A DNA stretch of 64,000 bases from Pseudomonas guineae (GTDB lineage Bacteria; Pseudomonadota; Gammaproteobacteria; Pseudomonadales; Pseudomonadaceae): NCBI RefSeq assembly GCF_900113745.1, contig NZ_FOQL01000006.1, positions 38,010-102,009 of the forward strand. The letters are read 5' to 3'. The translations under genes and the position numbers were made by a program. Below the pieces are notes generated by a model. The model was not told the origin of the DNA, searched no databases, and saw only the letters and a list, made by a program, of their open reading frames with translations. Shown in pieces: positions 26,816 through 34,984 of the stretch (its first letter is position 1; the number at the start of each line of letters is the position of its first letter).

Positions 26816-28441
26816 ATGACAACACCAATGGAAATATTTAAATATGGCCTGGATTTTTTGGACAAAAATATTTGGCCAATAATACTTCTAGCATTTATAT
26901 GCATAACAAGAAGAAGCATCGCAAACCTAGTCGATCGCCTCACAAAAATAAACTTCTCGTACGGCAGCGCAGCCGGAGGTATGGAAGCAGCGCCACCGAT
27001 TTTAATAGCGGAAGTCACACCCACACCTCAAGGCTCGAAAGAACCACCAACCGAAATAGATCCCGCACAAAATGAGATCGATGAGCAACGAGGCTGGCTA
27101 TCCAGAGCAATTGAAGCTCTAGAGGAAAAAGATTTCATTCTAGCCAATAAAATCTTCGACGAGACACAAAAAAATGAAGATAAAAAAGAAGAAAGATATG
27201 AAAACGAACTAGCATTCCTCTACTTCTCCTTCATATCAGGCGATGAGCAAGCAGCGCTAACAAAACTTGAGAAATTGCACGAACTCAGCACTAACGAAGA
27301 ACAACTTTCCTCGGCAACTACCTGGCTAAATTTTGCATATAACGAAATTAAAGATTTCGAAAAATCAAAACAACTATTACAAGACTCAACAAATAGACTT
27401 ACTAGTGAATCGCTAAAACTCCTGCACACCATAGAGCTAGCTAGAACATTAAACAACCTAGACAAACATAACGATGCAATAAACTTGCTTGAACAGCAAC
27501 TGACAAAGGAAGTCAGTAATGACGAACGCTCAAATATTTATGAAGAACTTGGTAGATGTTTTAAATTTATAGATGACGAGTACTCCAGCTCAATTGCTCT
27601 AGAAAAATCGGCAGAATTTTCCAATGGAAATAGGGATAAAATATTCAATGCAGCCTACGCACAAAGCAACTCAAACCTAAATTTTCTTGCCATCGAAAAC
27701 TACTCAACACTAATAAATCTAGATCCAAAACACGCACTAGCTCTAAACAACCTAGGCGTATGCGCAGCAGAACTAAAAATCCCAGAAAAACAAGTAGAAC
27801 TATACGAGCGCTCAGCTGCGCAGAACTCTTCACTCGCAATGGCTAATCTCGCCACCCTTTATATACAAAACGGCTTTCTTAATGACGCAGAAAAAATACT
27901 AGAACACGCAATAAAGACAGAAGACCCGCACAAAAACGTTGGAAATACTCTGTTCTCCTTGAAAAATAGCAGAGCAGAAAATGAACAAAAGTGGAAAAAC
28001 ACACTTAAACACTCTAGAAACCTGCAACGAAAAATAAGATTATATGGAGAAGCATACTTTACCAAAATTAAAGTCACGGACCCATGGCTAGATGCTTGGG
28101 AAACCCAAGAAGGCCAAATAATCCAATTCACAATACACAACCAAAAAATAACAAGCACGTGGACTAGTAACGAGCTAGCGTTTGGTGAGAACAAAAATTT
28201 TGAACACACTCTAACTGGCACTACACACAACAAAACAGCCACACTGAAATACACAAAGAAGACTTTAACAGCGCGCCCCAAATCACTCCTTAATTTAACT
28301 CCTAACGTAGACTCAGACTTACTTGCATACATAAGCATTGACAACCAAAAAATCCATCTATTCCCGCGCAACGGAAAAAACGACCCAGAGTTCTTATTAG
28401 TAAATCCACAAGACAGAGAAATAAAAGCTGACGATCTTTAG
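26816..28441 (+). CDS. AT-rich membrane-anchored TPR protein of unknown function
   Basis: I do not recognise this 541-residue protein. It starts with a probable single TM segment (IWPIILLAFICITRRSIANLV, about residues 17-37), then an acidic linker, then a long helical region (about 80-390) with TPR-like periodicity: NEIDEQRGWLSRAIEALEEKDF, ALALNNLGVCAAELKIPEKQ, ALANLATLYIQNGFLNDAEKIL-type units. The last 150 residues are beta-rich with many Thr/Asn/Lys (WETQEGQIIQFTI ... YISIDNQKIHLFPR). Base composition is far more AT-rich than its neighbours (20 of 60 G/C in line 27181-27240), which points to horizontal gain. ATG 26816 has a GAGG site. Topology predicts the TPR part in the cytoplasm or periplasm depending on orientation; positive residues after the TM suggest cytoplasmic. 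Confidence 0.85.
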   Translation: MTTPMEIFKYGLDFLDKNIWPIILLAFICITRRSIANLVDRLTKINFSYGSAAGGMEAAPPILIAEVTPTPQGSKEPPTEIDPAQNEIDEQRGWLSRAIEALEEKDFILANKIFDETQKNEDKKEERYENELAFLYFSFISGDEQAALTKLEKLHELSTNEEQLSSATTWLNFAYNEIKDFEKSKQLLQDSTNRLTSESLKLLHTIELARTLNNLDKHNDAINLLEQQLTKEVSNDERSNIYEELGRCFKFIDDEYSSSIALEKSAEFSNGNRDKIFNAAYAQSNSNLNFLAIENYSTLINLDPKHALALNNLGVCAAELKIPEKQVELYERSAAQNSSLAMANLATLYIQNGFLNDAEKILEHAIKTEDPHKNVGNTLFSLKNSRAENEQKWKNTLKHSRNLQRKIRLYGEAYFTKIKVTDPWLDAWETQEGQIIQFTIHNQKITSTWTSNELAFGENKNFEHTLTGTTHNKTATLKYTKKTLTARPKSLLNLTPNVDSDLLAYISIDNQKIHLFPRNGKNDPEFLLVNPQDREIKADDL

Positions 28442-28519
28442 TAAAAGGGGAAAGATTTATTTCCTCCGTCGCTTGCTTCTACTGGTTTCGCCCTTACGGC
28501 GAGTTACTTGATTCGCTGC

Positions 28520-28552
28520 GCTCACCCTTCGGGCCAGCCTGCGGCTGTTACT
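28520..28552. repeat. Inverted repeat, left copy (flanks RAYT region)
   Basis: A 33-bp block whose reverse complement matches 29486-29518 with one mismatch (core AGTAACAGCCGCAGGCTGG, then CCGAAGGGTGAGC). The two copies face each other around the RAYT gene and its REPs, enclosing about 930 bp. Confidence 0.85.
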
Positions 28553-28617
28553 ACGCTTCGCTCCGTATCTCTTTACTCGCGCAGAGAGTAACCAAAGAGC
28601 AAGCGAGTAGCCCGGAC

Positions 28618-28659
28618 AACCACCGCAACGGTGGATGAAAAGAGCGTCATCCACCCTAC
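28618..28659. repeat. REP-like unit upstream of RAYT
   Basis: AACCACCGCAACGGTGGATG, then AAAAGAGCGTCATCCACCCTAC. It is nearly identical to 29291-29332 in the same orientation, so the RAYT gene is bracketed by direct REP-like copies. Confidence 0.85.
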
Positions 28660-28678
28660 AGACCACCGATATTCCGGC

Positions 28679-28708
28679 GTAGGGTGGACAACGCGAAGCT
28701 TGTCCACC
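28679..28708. repeat. REP-like half unit with GTGGACA arms
   Basis: GTAGGGTGGACAACGCGAAG followed by CTTGTCCACC: a variant palindrome with the shared GTAGGGTGG head, 37 bp upstream of the RAYT start. It may be the preferred substrate of the adjacent transposase. Confidence 0.75.
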
Positions 28709-28745
28709 ATGGTTCAACGACCCAACCGCTCAAGGATGAGCCGCC

Positions 28746-29276
28746 ATGCCCAACTACCGCCGCGCCCGTGTTGCCGGTGCCACTTACTTCTTTACTGTCA
28801 ACCTGCGTGACCGCAGCAGCGATCTGCTGGTCCGTGAAATCGAGCTATTGCGCGAAACGGTACGCGCAACACGGTTGCGGCATCCCTTCCATATCGATGC
28901 CTGGGTGGTACTGCCCGAACACATGCACTGCATGTGGACGCTGCCACCCAGCGATGCCGACTTTGCGCTGCGCTGGAAGGTCATCAAATTCGCCTTCGCC
29001 AAACGTGTGCCACTCACCGAAGCACGCACCCTCAATCAACAACGCAGGCGCGAGCGTGGCATCTGGCAACGGCGCTACTGGGAACACCTGATCCGTGATG
29101 AACGGGATTACCAACGCCACTTCGACTACATCCATTACAACCCCCTCAAGCACGGGCATGTCGAACGGCTGGCGGACTGGCCCTATTCAAGCTTTCACCG
29201 CGCCGTGGCACAGGGGGTGTATTCAGAAGACTGGTGCATTGCGCCGGAGCCGGCCGCGAGCGGTTTGGGGGAGTGA
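28746..29276 (+). CDS. REP-associated tyrosine transposase (RAYT)
   Basis: A 176-residue Y1/IS200-like single-strand transposase domesticated to act on REP sequences. It starts MPNYRRARVAGATYFFTVNL, has the HUH pair in LPEHMHCMWTLP (HMH, residues about 60-62), and the catalytic Tyr in the YIHYNPLKHGHV region (about 131-135), followed by WPYSSFHRAV. All expected motifs are intact, so it may be active. ATG follows AAGGATGAG. It is bracketed by direct REP-like units and larger inverted repeats. No accessory tnpB. Confidence 0.93.
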   Translation: MPNYRRARVAGATYFFTVNLRDRSSDLLVREIELLRETVRATRLRHPFHIDAWVVLPEHMHCMWTLPPSDADFALRWKVIKFAFAKRVPLTEARTLNQQRRRERGIWQRRYWEHLIRDERDYQRHFDYIHYNPLKHGHVERLADWPYSSFHRAVAQGVYSEDWCIAPEPAASGLGE

Positions 29277-29290
29277 GCCTGTAACGCGTC

Positions 29291-29332
29291 AACCACCGCA
29301 ACGGTGGATGGATAAAGCGTCATCCACCCTAC
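29291..29332. repeat. REP-like unit downstream of RAYT
   Basis: AACCACCGCAACGGTGGATG followed by GATAAAGCGTCATCCACCCTAC, nearly identical to 28618-28659. It starts 15 bp after the RAYT stop codon. Confidence 0.87.
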
Positions 29333-29485
29333 TCGTTCAGCAGGCCGAGCGGAGTCGTTGCGTAGAGGGTTGAGCGGCATGGATGCCGCGAGAGCCGTGA
29401 TGGGCAAGGGAGGGCCCTTCATCGGTGGGCCGCATCCGGCCGGGCCCTCGGAGCAATTATGGAGCGAGGAAACGGAGCGCAGCGG

Positions 29486-29518
29486 AGTAACAGCCGCAGG
29501 CTGGTCCGAAGGGTGAGC
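29486..29518. repeat. Inverted repeat, right copy
   Basis: Inverted partner of 28520-28552 with one mismatch in 33 bp. The surrounding 29277-29808 stretch has no gene; it holds only repeats. Confidence 0.85.
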
Positions 29519-29554
29519 CTAGCGAAACCCGAATGTCGGGCCGTTTTTCTTTTG

Positions 29555-29588
29555 CTTACTTTTCTTTGCACGAGCAAAGAAAAGTAAG
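29555..29588. repeat. Perfect 15-bp hairpin
   Basis: Arms CTTACTTTTCTTTGC (29555-29569) and GCAAAGAAAAGTAAG (29574-29588) with a 4-nt ACGA loop. The related but degraded CTCTTTACTCGCGCAGAGAG-type sequence occurs near 28570-28600 on the other side of the RAYT, so it seems part of the same composite repeat. Confidence 0.85.
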
Positions 29589-29687
29589 GTGCCCGAGGGG
29601 CGCAACCCGCTCACCAGGCATCACCGATGCGGCGGACAACCACCATCCCAACACTCACTCGCCCACCAGCCAGCCCTATTGCCTCGT

Positions 29688-29757
29688 GGCTAAAGCCCCT
29701 CCCACAGAGAGTCCGCTGCTCAGCCTCGCTCAAGGTGGCAAGGGCTTTAGCCCGCAA
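29688..29757. repeat. GGCTAAAGCCCCTCCCACAG / GGGCTTTAGCCC repeat
   Basis: A second repeat type, with inverted GGCTAAAGCCC and GGGCTTTAGCCC arms. A relative (CTGTGGGAGGCGCTTTAGCG) occurs at 57398-57424. Such elements are frequent between Pseudomonas genes. Confidence 0.6.
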
Positions 29758-29808
29758 CGCTTGCGGCGTGAGCGCTAATGTCTGCATGACCTCACGCCAT
29801 TCAGCCCA

Positions 29809-30030
29809 TTACTTCTTATCTTTGTCTTTACCCACTTCGTGACCAATCACCCCGCCAACAGCAGCGCCAACGCCGGTGCACAGCACGCCGCCGCACAGCA
29901 AATTACCGGCCACACCGCCGACCACGGCGCCGCCTGCGGTGGTCTTGTCTTGGTGAGACATATTCGAGCAACCACTCAGGCCCAGGGTGGAAAGCAGAAT
30001 GCCGGTGAACAGCAGTTTTGAAATGCTCAT
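29809..30030 (-). CDS. Small glycine-zipper lipoprotein (OsmB-like)
   Basis: The 73-residue product has a lipoprotein signal peptide (MSISKLLFTGILLSTLGLSGC, lipobox LSGC) and a glycine-zipper stretch AGGAVVGGVAGNLLCGGVL and VGAAVGGVIGHEVGK, ending in a charged KDKDKK tail. Similar small proteins (OsmB/SlyB type) sit in the outer membrane. Two cysteines in the zipper (LLCGGVLCTG) are unusual. ATG at 30030 has a GGAG site; the 19-residue upstream extension is discarded. Confidence 0.82.
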   Translation of the reverse strand: MSISKLLFTGILLSTLGLSGCSNMSHQDKTTAGGAVVGGVAGNLLCGGVLCTGVGAAVGGVIGHEVGKDKDKK

Positions 30031-30312
30031 GTGATTGACTCCAGTGCGACGACTTATGCAATGCGCTGGCGAGTTGCCCGACTGCATAGAAGGCGCAGCA
30101 TCATTGTGTACTCATTACGGGTTGCCGTCTGTGCGTCAGCGAGCTTAAGCCACAAAGCGGCTAACGCCCCGCCCGCGGACGGTGTAGCGCATGGCAACAG
30201 CCAACCAGCGGCAACCCGCGCAGAGGGTCAACTGAAGCCTGCGGCTGTCACCAGCCTGTCATACCCGAACTCGACACTGAGCATTCTGGATTAACCAATG
30301 AATGGAGCCCTC

Positions 30313-31170
30313 ATGCCTAACCTCACCCTGCCCCGCACGCTGCTTGCTTCAATGTTGCTCAGTGCATTGAGTATCAGCAGCCTGTCTGCAGCTGAAATCG
30401 ACAACAGCTCACTGGAGTCTGCTGATTTCAGGCCGCATGTTGCCACCTACGGCCTGGTTTACCGTTTGCCGGAAGCGGCTAATGCAACCCTCAGCAACAA
30501 GGTCACGCCGCGGGTAGAGCAAACATTGCGCGAGCTGAAGCTCAGCCGCGAGTTAGACACGATCAATATCCCTCACATCACGGTTGTGCATATTCACAGC
30601 GCCGACCCCACCACCCCGGAAAAAATGCTCGCTGCCCTGCCGAAGCCACCGGCGCCGCTGATGATCACGCTGAAAACCTTCTCGAAAACCGAAGCCGCCA
30701 AAGATGCCGGCCGGCCCTGGTGGCTTGATTTGGGCGTGGTCAAACAAGGCCAAGGCTTTGAACAGATGATGAGCTACAACACCGCCGCCACCGCCGCTCT
30801 GGCACCGCTGCGCGATGGCCCACTGCCGAGGGTGACGGGCCCGGTTTACGCGAAGATGAGCGACGCCGGTAAAGCACTGGTTAAGCAGGTGGGCGTTAGC
30901 GGGGTTAACGTCATCAAAGACGGCCAACCGCTGCTGGCGCATAACCCGCATAACACCTTGGTGTACAGCATGACCCCGCTCACCGCCGAGCTGAACGCTG
31001 GGCTCGACACATTGGTTGCCAAGCTGAATCAGGCGCAACCTGTGGGCATTGAGACGACCCTCAACGATGTGTCCATCGTGCAATTAGAGTTCGCCGGTAA
31101 CGTCATCCGCGAGCTTTACCGCATCAGTTTGATTGACGGCAAGGTCAGCGACCTGCGCAACAAGCAATAG
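30313..31170 (+). CDS. Exported 2H-phosphoesterase-like protein
   Basis: A 285-residue protein with a Sec signal peptide (cleavage after about residue 27, SLSAAE). It carries two spaced HxT motifs, HITV at residues 88-91 (in INIPHITVVHIH) and HNTL at 213-216 (in NPHNTLVYSM), the hallmark of 2H phosphoesterases, together with the C-terminal LEFAGNVIRELYRISL. The substrate is not known; a periplasmic cyclic phosphodiesterase or ligase-type enzyme is an inference. ATG 30313 has GGAG 7 nt upstream; ATG 30298 would add 5 residues. Confidence 0.7.
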   Translation: MPNLTLPRTLLASMLLSALSISSLSAAEIDNSSLESADFRPHVATYGLVYRLPEAANATLSNKVTPRVEQTLRELKLSRELDTINIPHITVVHIHSADPTTPEKMLAALPKPPAPLMITLKTFSKTEAAKDAGRPWWLDLGVVKQGQGFEQMMSYNTAATAALAPLRDGPLPRVTGPVYAKMSDAGKALVKQVGVSGVNVIKDGQPLLAHNPHNTLVYSMTPLTAELNAGLDTLVAKLNQAQPVGIETTLNDVSIVQLEFAGNVIRELYRISLIDGKVSDLRNKQ

Positions 31171-31179
31171 CGTTAGCCA

Positions 31180-31210
31180 GATCGTTCCCACGCACCGCGT
31201 AGGAACGATC
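31180..31210. repeat. GATCGTTCC hairpin repeat
   Basis: Arms GATCGTTCC (31180-31188) and GGAACGATC (31202-31210) around CACGCACCGCGTA. This resembles the common Pseudomonas CGTTCCCACGCTCxGCGTGGGAACG REP. It lies 10 bp after the phosphoesterase-like gene and could act as its terminator. Confidence 0.65.
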
Positions 31211-31281
31211 AAACCCGAGGGCGTTACAATGCTGCCAGCGCTGATGTCCCCAATCGCGCATGCCCTGGAGCCAGACTGACG

Positions 31282-31977
31282 ATGTTCACCCTTGTCCACC
31301 TGAATACCCCGCCACCCGAGTCGCTGAAAAGCCAGGTTCTGCAAATGGTGGTGGACTACCTCAGCGACATCAGCCCGGTATCGCTGACGCCCAGCAATCC
31401 GCTGTATCAGCTGTACCAGTACGTAATTGGCTACGAAATGCATCTGTATTTACAGGCCATGAACACTGATTTAGACAGCCGCGCGCAGTTGGTTCTGGCG
31501 CTGGATGATCTCGACCCGTCGCAGGTGCTGGGCTTTGCCCTTTACCTGCCAGCCCAGGATGACCCCGAGGCTTGCACCCTGGCCTATATGGCCGTGCAGG
31601 CCAGCCAGCGTAGACACGGGATTGCTCGGGCCATGGTGCAGCACATGGTCACGCGCCACCCGCATGCCGAATTGGCCTGTGTGGCCAGCCAAGTAGCGAC
31701 CTTCGAGGCCATGGGTTTTCGCGTACTGGCGGCGCAGGGGCCACAGGTGCTGATGAATACCCGTGATCACAGCTCGGATGGGCTGTTTGCCATGCAGGAC
31801 CTGGGGCCCATCTTCCAATCCAAGGAAGTCCAGCAGATCCACACTTACCTGCTCAAGCAGCACGGTAAAAAAGCCATGAGCGACGCGGAAAAACAGCGCG
31901 ACCGCCTGCTCGACCAGATGACCCAGCGCGCACTGGCGCTGGTACACGAACGCCGCGCCTCAGGCTCTGTGCACTGA
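31282..31977 (+). CDS. GNAT-family N-acetyltransferase
   Basis: A 231-residue protein whose central part has the acetyl-CoA binding motif A (AVQASQRRHGIARAMVQHMV, about residues 103-122, with the RxxGIA pyrophosphate loop). A long helical N-terminal segment and a helical C-terminal tail (about 180-231, KQHGKKAMSDAEKQRDRLLDQM) flank it. The acceptor is unknown. RBS CTGGAG; it is followed after 28 bp by a Nudix gene on the same strand. Confidence 0.78.
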   Translation: MFTLVHLNTPPPESLKSQVLQMVVDYLSDISPVSLTPSNPLYQLYQYVIGYEMHLYLQAMNTDLDSRAQLVLALDDLDPSQVLGFALYLPAQDDPEACTLAYMAVQASQRRHGIARAMVQHMVTRHPHAELACVASQVATFEAMGFRVLAAQGPQVLMNTRDHSSDGLFAMQDLGPIFQSKEVQQIHTYLLKQHGKKAMSDAEKQRDRLLDQMTQRALALVHERRASGSVH

Positions 31978-32005
31978 AACACCAGCCATAACTAAAGCGA
32001 ACACC

Positions 32006-32407
32006 ATGACCACGCTGATTATTGCCGCCGCCTGCCTGTTCGACGAGACGGACCGCCTGCTGCTGGTACGCAAACGCAACACCCAGGCCTTTATGCTGCC
32101 CGGCGGTAAAGCCGAGCCCGGCGAGGATGCGATCACCGCCCTAACCCGCGAGCTGCAAGAAGAACTCAATCTCAGCCTGGCAGCCCACGCGCTGCAGCCA
32201 CTCGGTCAGTTCCGCGCCGCAGCAGCCAACGAGGCCGATACCTGGATCGACGCCAGCGTCTTCCAGGCCCGCCTAGCGCATGACGTTAGCGCCGCCGCCG
32301 AACTGGAAGAACTGCGCTGGCTCGCCCCCGGCGACGTGCCGCCAGACACCCTAGCACCGCTGCTGCGCGAGCATGTGCTGCCACTGCTCTGGCCGGCCGA
32401 TCACTAG
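32006..32407 (+). CDS. Nudix hydrolase
   Basis: A 133-residue hydrolase of nucleoside-diphosphate-linked compounds. The Nudix box GGKAEPGEDAITALTRELQEEL runs from about residue 32 to 54 and matches Gx5Ex7REUxEE, with Asn in place of the usual Gly near its end. MutT-like size; the compact form suggests a housecleaning pyrophosphatase. Probably cotranscribed with the GNAT gene. Confidence 0.85.
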   Translation: MTTLIIAAACLFDETDRLLLVRKRNTQAFMLPGGKAEPGEDAITALTRELQEELNLSLAAHALQPLGQFRAAAANEADTWIDASVFQARLAHDVSAAAELEELRWLAPGDVPPDTLAPLLREHVLPLLWPADH

Positions 32408-32483
32408 CCTCAAGCCGGGTTGAAACGGCGCAGCATTAGATACGCCGTACACCAAAGCCCAGGCGGCGCTGGCGATCTGCGGC

Positions 32484-33392
32484 TTATGGATTCGCCGCGA
32501 TAAAGCTCACCACTACCTCAGCCAGCGCTTCGCCTTGGTCTTCTTGCAAGAAGTGGCCGCCATTGACAATGGTGGTGTGAGCCTGGCCTTGGGTACCGGG
32601 GATCAACTTCTGCATCACTTTGTCGCCCCCAGCGGTGATCGGGTCAGCGTCACTGAAGGCGGTGAGAAATGGCTTATCCCACTTCATCAACACTGCCCAG
32701 GCAGCGCGGTTTTTATCCGAGGCAGGATCAGTCGGGGTGATTGGCACCAGCAGGGGGAATTGCCGGGCGCCTTCCTTGTAAGATTCATCCGGGTACGGCG
32801 CGTCGTAAGCATCGATCACCGCTTGCGGCAGTTCGGTAGTGGTCGCACGGTTGATGATGGCGCCTGCCGGGAACTCGGGGACCTTCTGTGAGTAATCCTG
32901 CCAGCTTTTGAAAGCATCACCGGGGTTGTGATCGCCGGTGGGCAACATGGTGTTGGCGGCCACTACGCGGGCAAAGCGCTGCGGGTTTTCCGCGACCAGG
33001 CGCAGGCCAATCAAACCACCCCAATCCTGACAAACCAGGGTGATGTGCTGCAAGTTGAGCTGCTCAAGCACGGCCTGCATCCAGTCAACATGGCGTTGAT
33101 AGGTGTAGTCGCTGCGCTTGCTCGGCTTGTCGGAGCGGCCAAAGCCAACCAGATCAGGGGCAATGACCCGGTGACCGGCGGCGACCAGAATAGGGATCAT
33201 CTTGCGGTACAGGTAACTCCACGACGGCTCGCCATGCAGGAGTAACACCGGCGGCGCATCGGCAGGGCCTTCATCCAGGTAATGCACGCGCAACTGACCG
33301 CCTTCGCTGTCATCGACCGTGAGGTAATGGGCCTCGAATACGTAGCCTGGAAGGTTGGCGAAGCGATTGTCTGGGGTGCGAAGGACGTCCAT
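32484..33392 (-). CDS. Haloalkane dehalogenase-like alpha/beta hydrolase
   Basis: A 302-residue alpha/beta hydrolase of the HLD-I (DhlA/DhmA) type, which cleaves carbon-halogen bonds hydrolytically. The oxyanion motif HGEPSWSYLYR starts at residue 53 with Glu55. The nucleophile is Asp123 in CQDWGG, with Trp124 as a halide-stabilising residue (D124/W125 in DhlA). The catalytic His is in NGGHFLQED near 280, and the acid is likely an Asp in SDADPITAGG near 250. Some family members are annotated from structure alone, so natural substrate is unknown. Monocistronic, opposite to its neighbours. Confidence 0.83.
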   Translation of the reverse strand: MDVLRTPDNRFANLPGYVFEAHYLTVDDSEGGQLRVHYLDEGPADAPPVLLLHGEPSWSYLYRKMIPILVAAGHRVIAPDLVGFGRSDKPSKRSDYTYQRHVDWMQAVLEQLNLQHITLVCQDWGGLIGLRLVAENPQRFARVVAANTMLPTGDHNPGDAFKSWQDYSQKVPEFPAGAIINRATTTELPQAVIDAYDAPYPDESYKEGARQFPLLVPITPTDPASDKNRAAWAVLMKWDKPFLTAFSDADPITAGGDKVMQKLIPGTQGQAHTTIVNGGHFLQEDQGEALAEVVVSFIAANP

Positions 33393-33619
33393 GAATGAGC
33401 CTCTAGCATTGGGTTAAGACCCAGCATGGACGCGCGCGCAGTCGCGTTCAAGCCAGCGCGCAACGTGAATACCACCCTATTGAAATGCACAATCCCGCAT
33501 CACAAAGGCGCGCTAATCAGTGCGCTAGGGTTCAAAATGCGCTGGCATAGAGCCACATAGCAGCCCATTCAACGTGCATACTGCACCGCACCAGCCGCTT
33601 TCAACGATGTAAATTATAC

Positions 33620-34948
33620 GTGCTTGCTCACACGCCACTGCTCGTCACCGGCCTCGCCTTACTGCTGATGGCCACATCGACGTTGCTGCTGTTACAACGC
33701 CAACGCCGGCTCAAACAACAGCTGCACAATCACCGCGCGCTGCTGGACGCCAGCGCGAATGGTTTGTTGCTGCTCGACGATAAAGGCCTTATCCACCTGC
33801 ACAACGCGGCTGCAGCCAACCTACTGAGTGCCAATACGTCGCTGCAGGGTACGGCGCTGCAGCAATGGTTACCGCAACTGGCGGCGCACGACACCCTGCC
33901 GGCGCACCAACGCCTGTCATTACCCAGCAGCGGCATCCCGCAGGCAGTCGACATCCACCGCATCCGCCGCGCCGGGCGGGGTGATGCACTTGTGCTGACA
34001 CTCGCCACGCCGTTGCCAGAGGCCCCTGCTGAAGATGTCGAACGCTTCAAGCGCAGTCAGTATTTCGCCTGCATCGGGACCTGGGACTGGTCGATTGATA
34101 CCGATACGCTCTATTGGTCAGAAGCCATTTACGCCATGTTCGGTTTCAAGCAAGGCGAGGTCACCCCGAGCTACAGCTTATTCTGCAGCTGTGTTCACCC
34201 GGATGACCGTGAGCAGGTACGCGCCGGCGAGCTGCAATGCATTGAAAGCGGCCACAACCATGACGAGGAATATCGCGTGGTCTGGCCCGATGGCAGCATC
34301 CATTGGCTGCGTGAAACCGGCAATGTGGTCAAGGATGCCAACGGCCAAGCGATCAAGATGATGGGCGTGGTACGCGACATCAGCGCCGAGAAAGCCTCGG
34401 TCAGCCAACTGGAGAAACTCGCCCATCACGACCCGCTGACCGGGTTACCTAACCGCCTGCAACTTGAAGAACATATGGCACGCTCGCTGAGCCGCGCGCA
34501 CAGCGATAACACGCGCATGGCGTTGGTATTTATCGACCTCAACGGCTTCAAACAAATCAATGACGAGCATGGCCATGCTGTGGGCGACCAGCTACTAGTG
34601 GGCATCGCGCAACGTCTGTTAAAGGCACTGCGTGAATCGGATTTTGTCGCGCGCCTGGGCGGCGATGAGTTTGTGGTGATTATTGAAGGGCTGAGTCGCA
34701 GCAACAGCCTGGAAAAAGAAGCCCAGCAGATCAGCGAAAAAATTCTCCAGCGCCTGGCTCAGCCAATGCTGTTGGGTCATACCCAGCATACGATCGGCGC
34801 TAGTCTGGGTGTGGCCATGTACCCAGACCACGGCCCCAGCATCGACAGCCTGATCCATATTGCCGACCAGGCGATGTACCGAGCCAAGAGCAATGGCAAC
34901 AACCAGTATTACCTGGGTTTACCCGCGAGCCGCGAAGACGAAGGCTAG
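33620..34948 (+). CDS. PAS-GGDEF diguanylate cyclase
   Basis: A 442-residue membrane protein that should make c-di-GMP. An N-terminal TM (LLVTGLALLLMATSTLLLLQ, residues 7-26) is followed by a PAS-like region, a second PAS/PAC (about 145-258, with WPDGSIHWLRETGNVVKD) and a GGDEF domain (about 265-430). The active-site GGDEF is intact at 347-351 and the RESD I-site at 338-341 lies five residues before it, so the enzyme should be active and product-inhibited. Start is GTG at 33620 with a weak ribosome site; an internal ATG at residue 17 is an alternative. Confidence 0.88.
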   Translation: MLAHTPLLVTGLALLLMATSTLLLLQRQRRLKQQLHNHRALLDASANGLLLLDDKGLIHLHNAAAANLLSANTSLQGTALQQWLPQLAAHDTLPAHQRLSLPSSGIPQAVDIHRIRRAGRGDALVLTLATPLPEAPAEDVERFKRSQYFACIGTWDWSIDTDTLYWSEAIYAMFGFKQGEVTPSYSLFCSCVHPDDREQVRAGELQCIESGHNHDEEYRVVWPDGSIHWLRETGNVVKDANGQAIKMMGVVRDISAEKASVSQLEKLAHHDPLTGLPNRLQLEEHMARSLSRAHSDNTRMALVFIDLNGFKQINDEHGHAVGDQLLVGIAQRLLKALRESDFVARLGGDEFVVIIEGLSRSNSLEKEAQQISEKILQRLAQPMLLGHTQHTIGASLGVAMYPDHGPSIDSLIHIADQAMYRAKSNGNNQYYLGLPASREDEG

Positions 34949-34984
34949 CGCCACACTTACAGCACAACGCTTACCCGCGGCGGG

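Noticed and set aside
27645..28371. Minus-strand frames (64 and 170 residues) inside the TPR gene
   Set aside because: Low-complexity Ser/Phe/Leu products, expected from AT-rich antisense; no signals.
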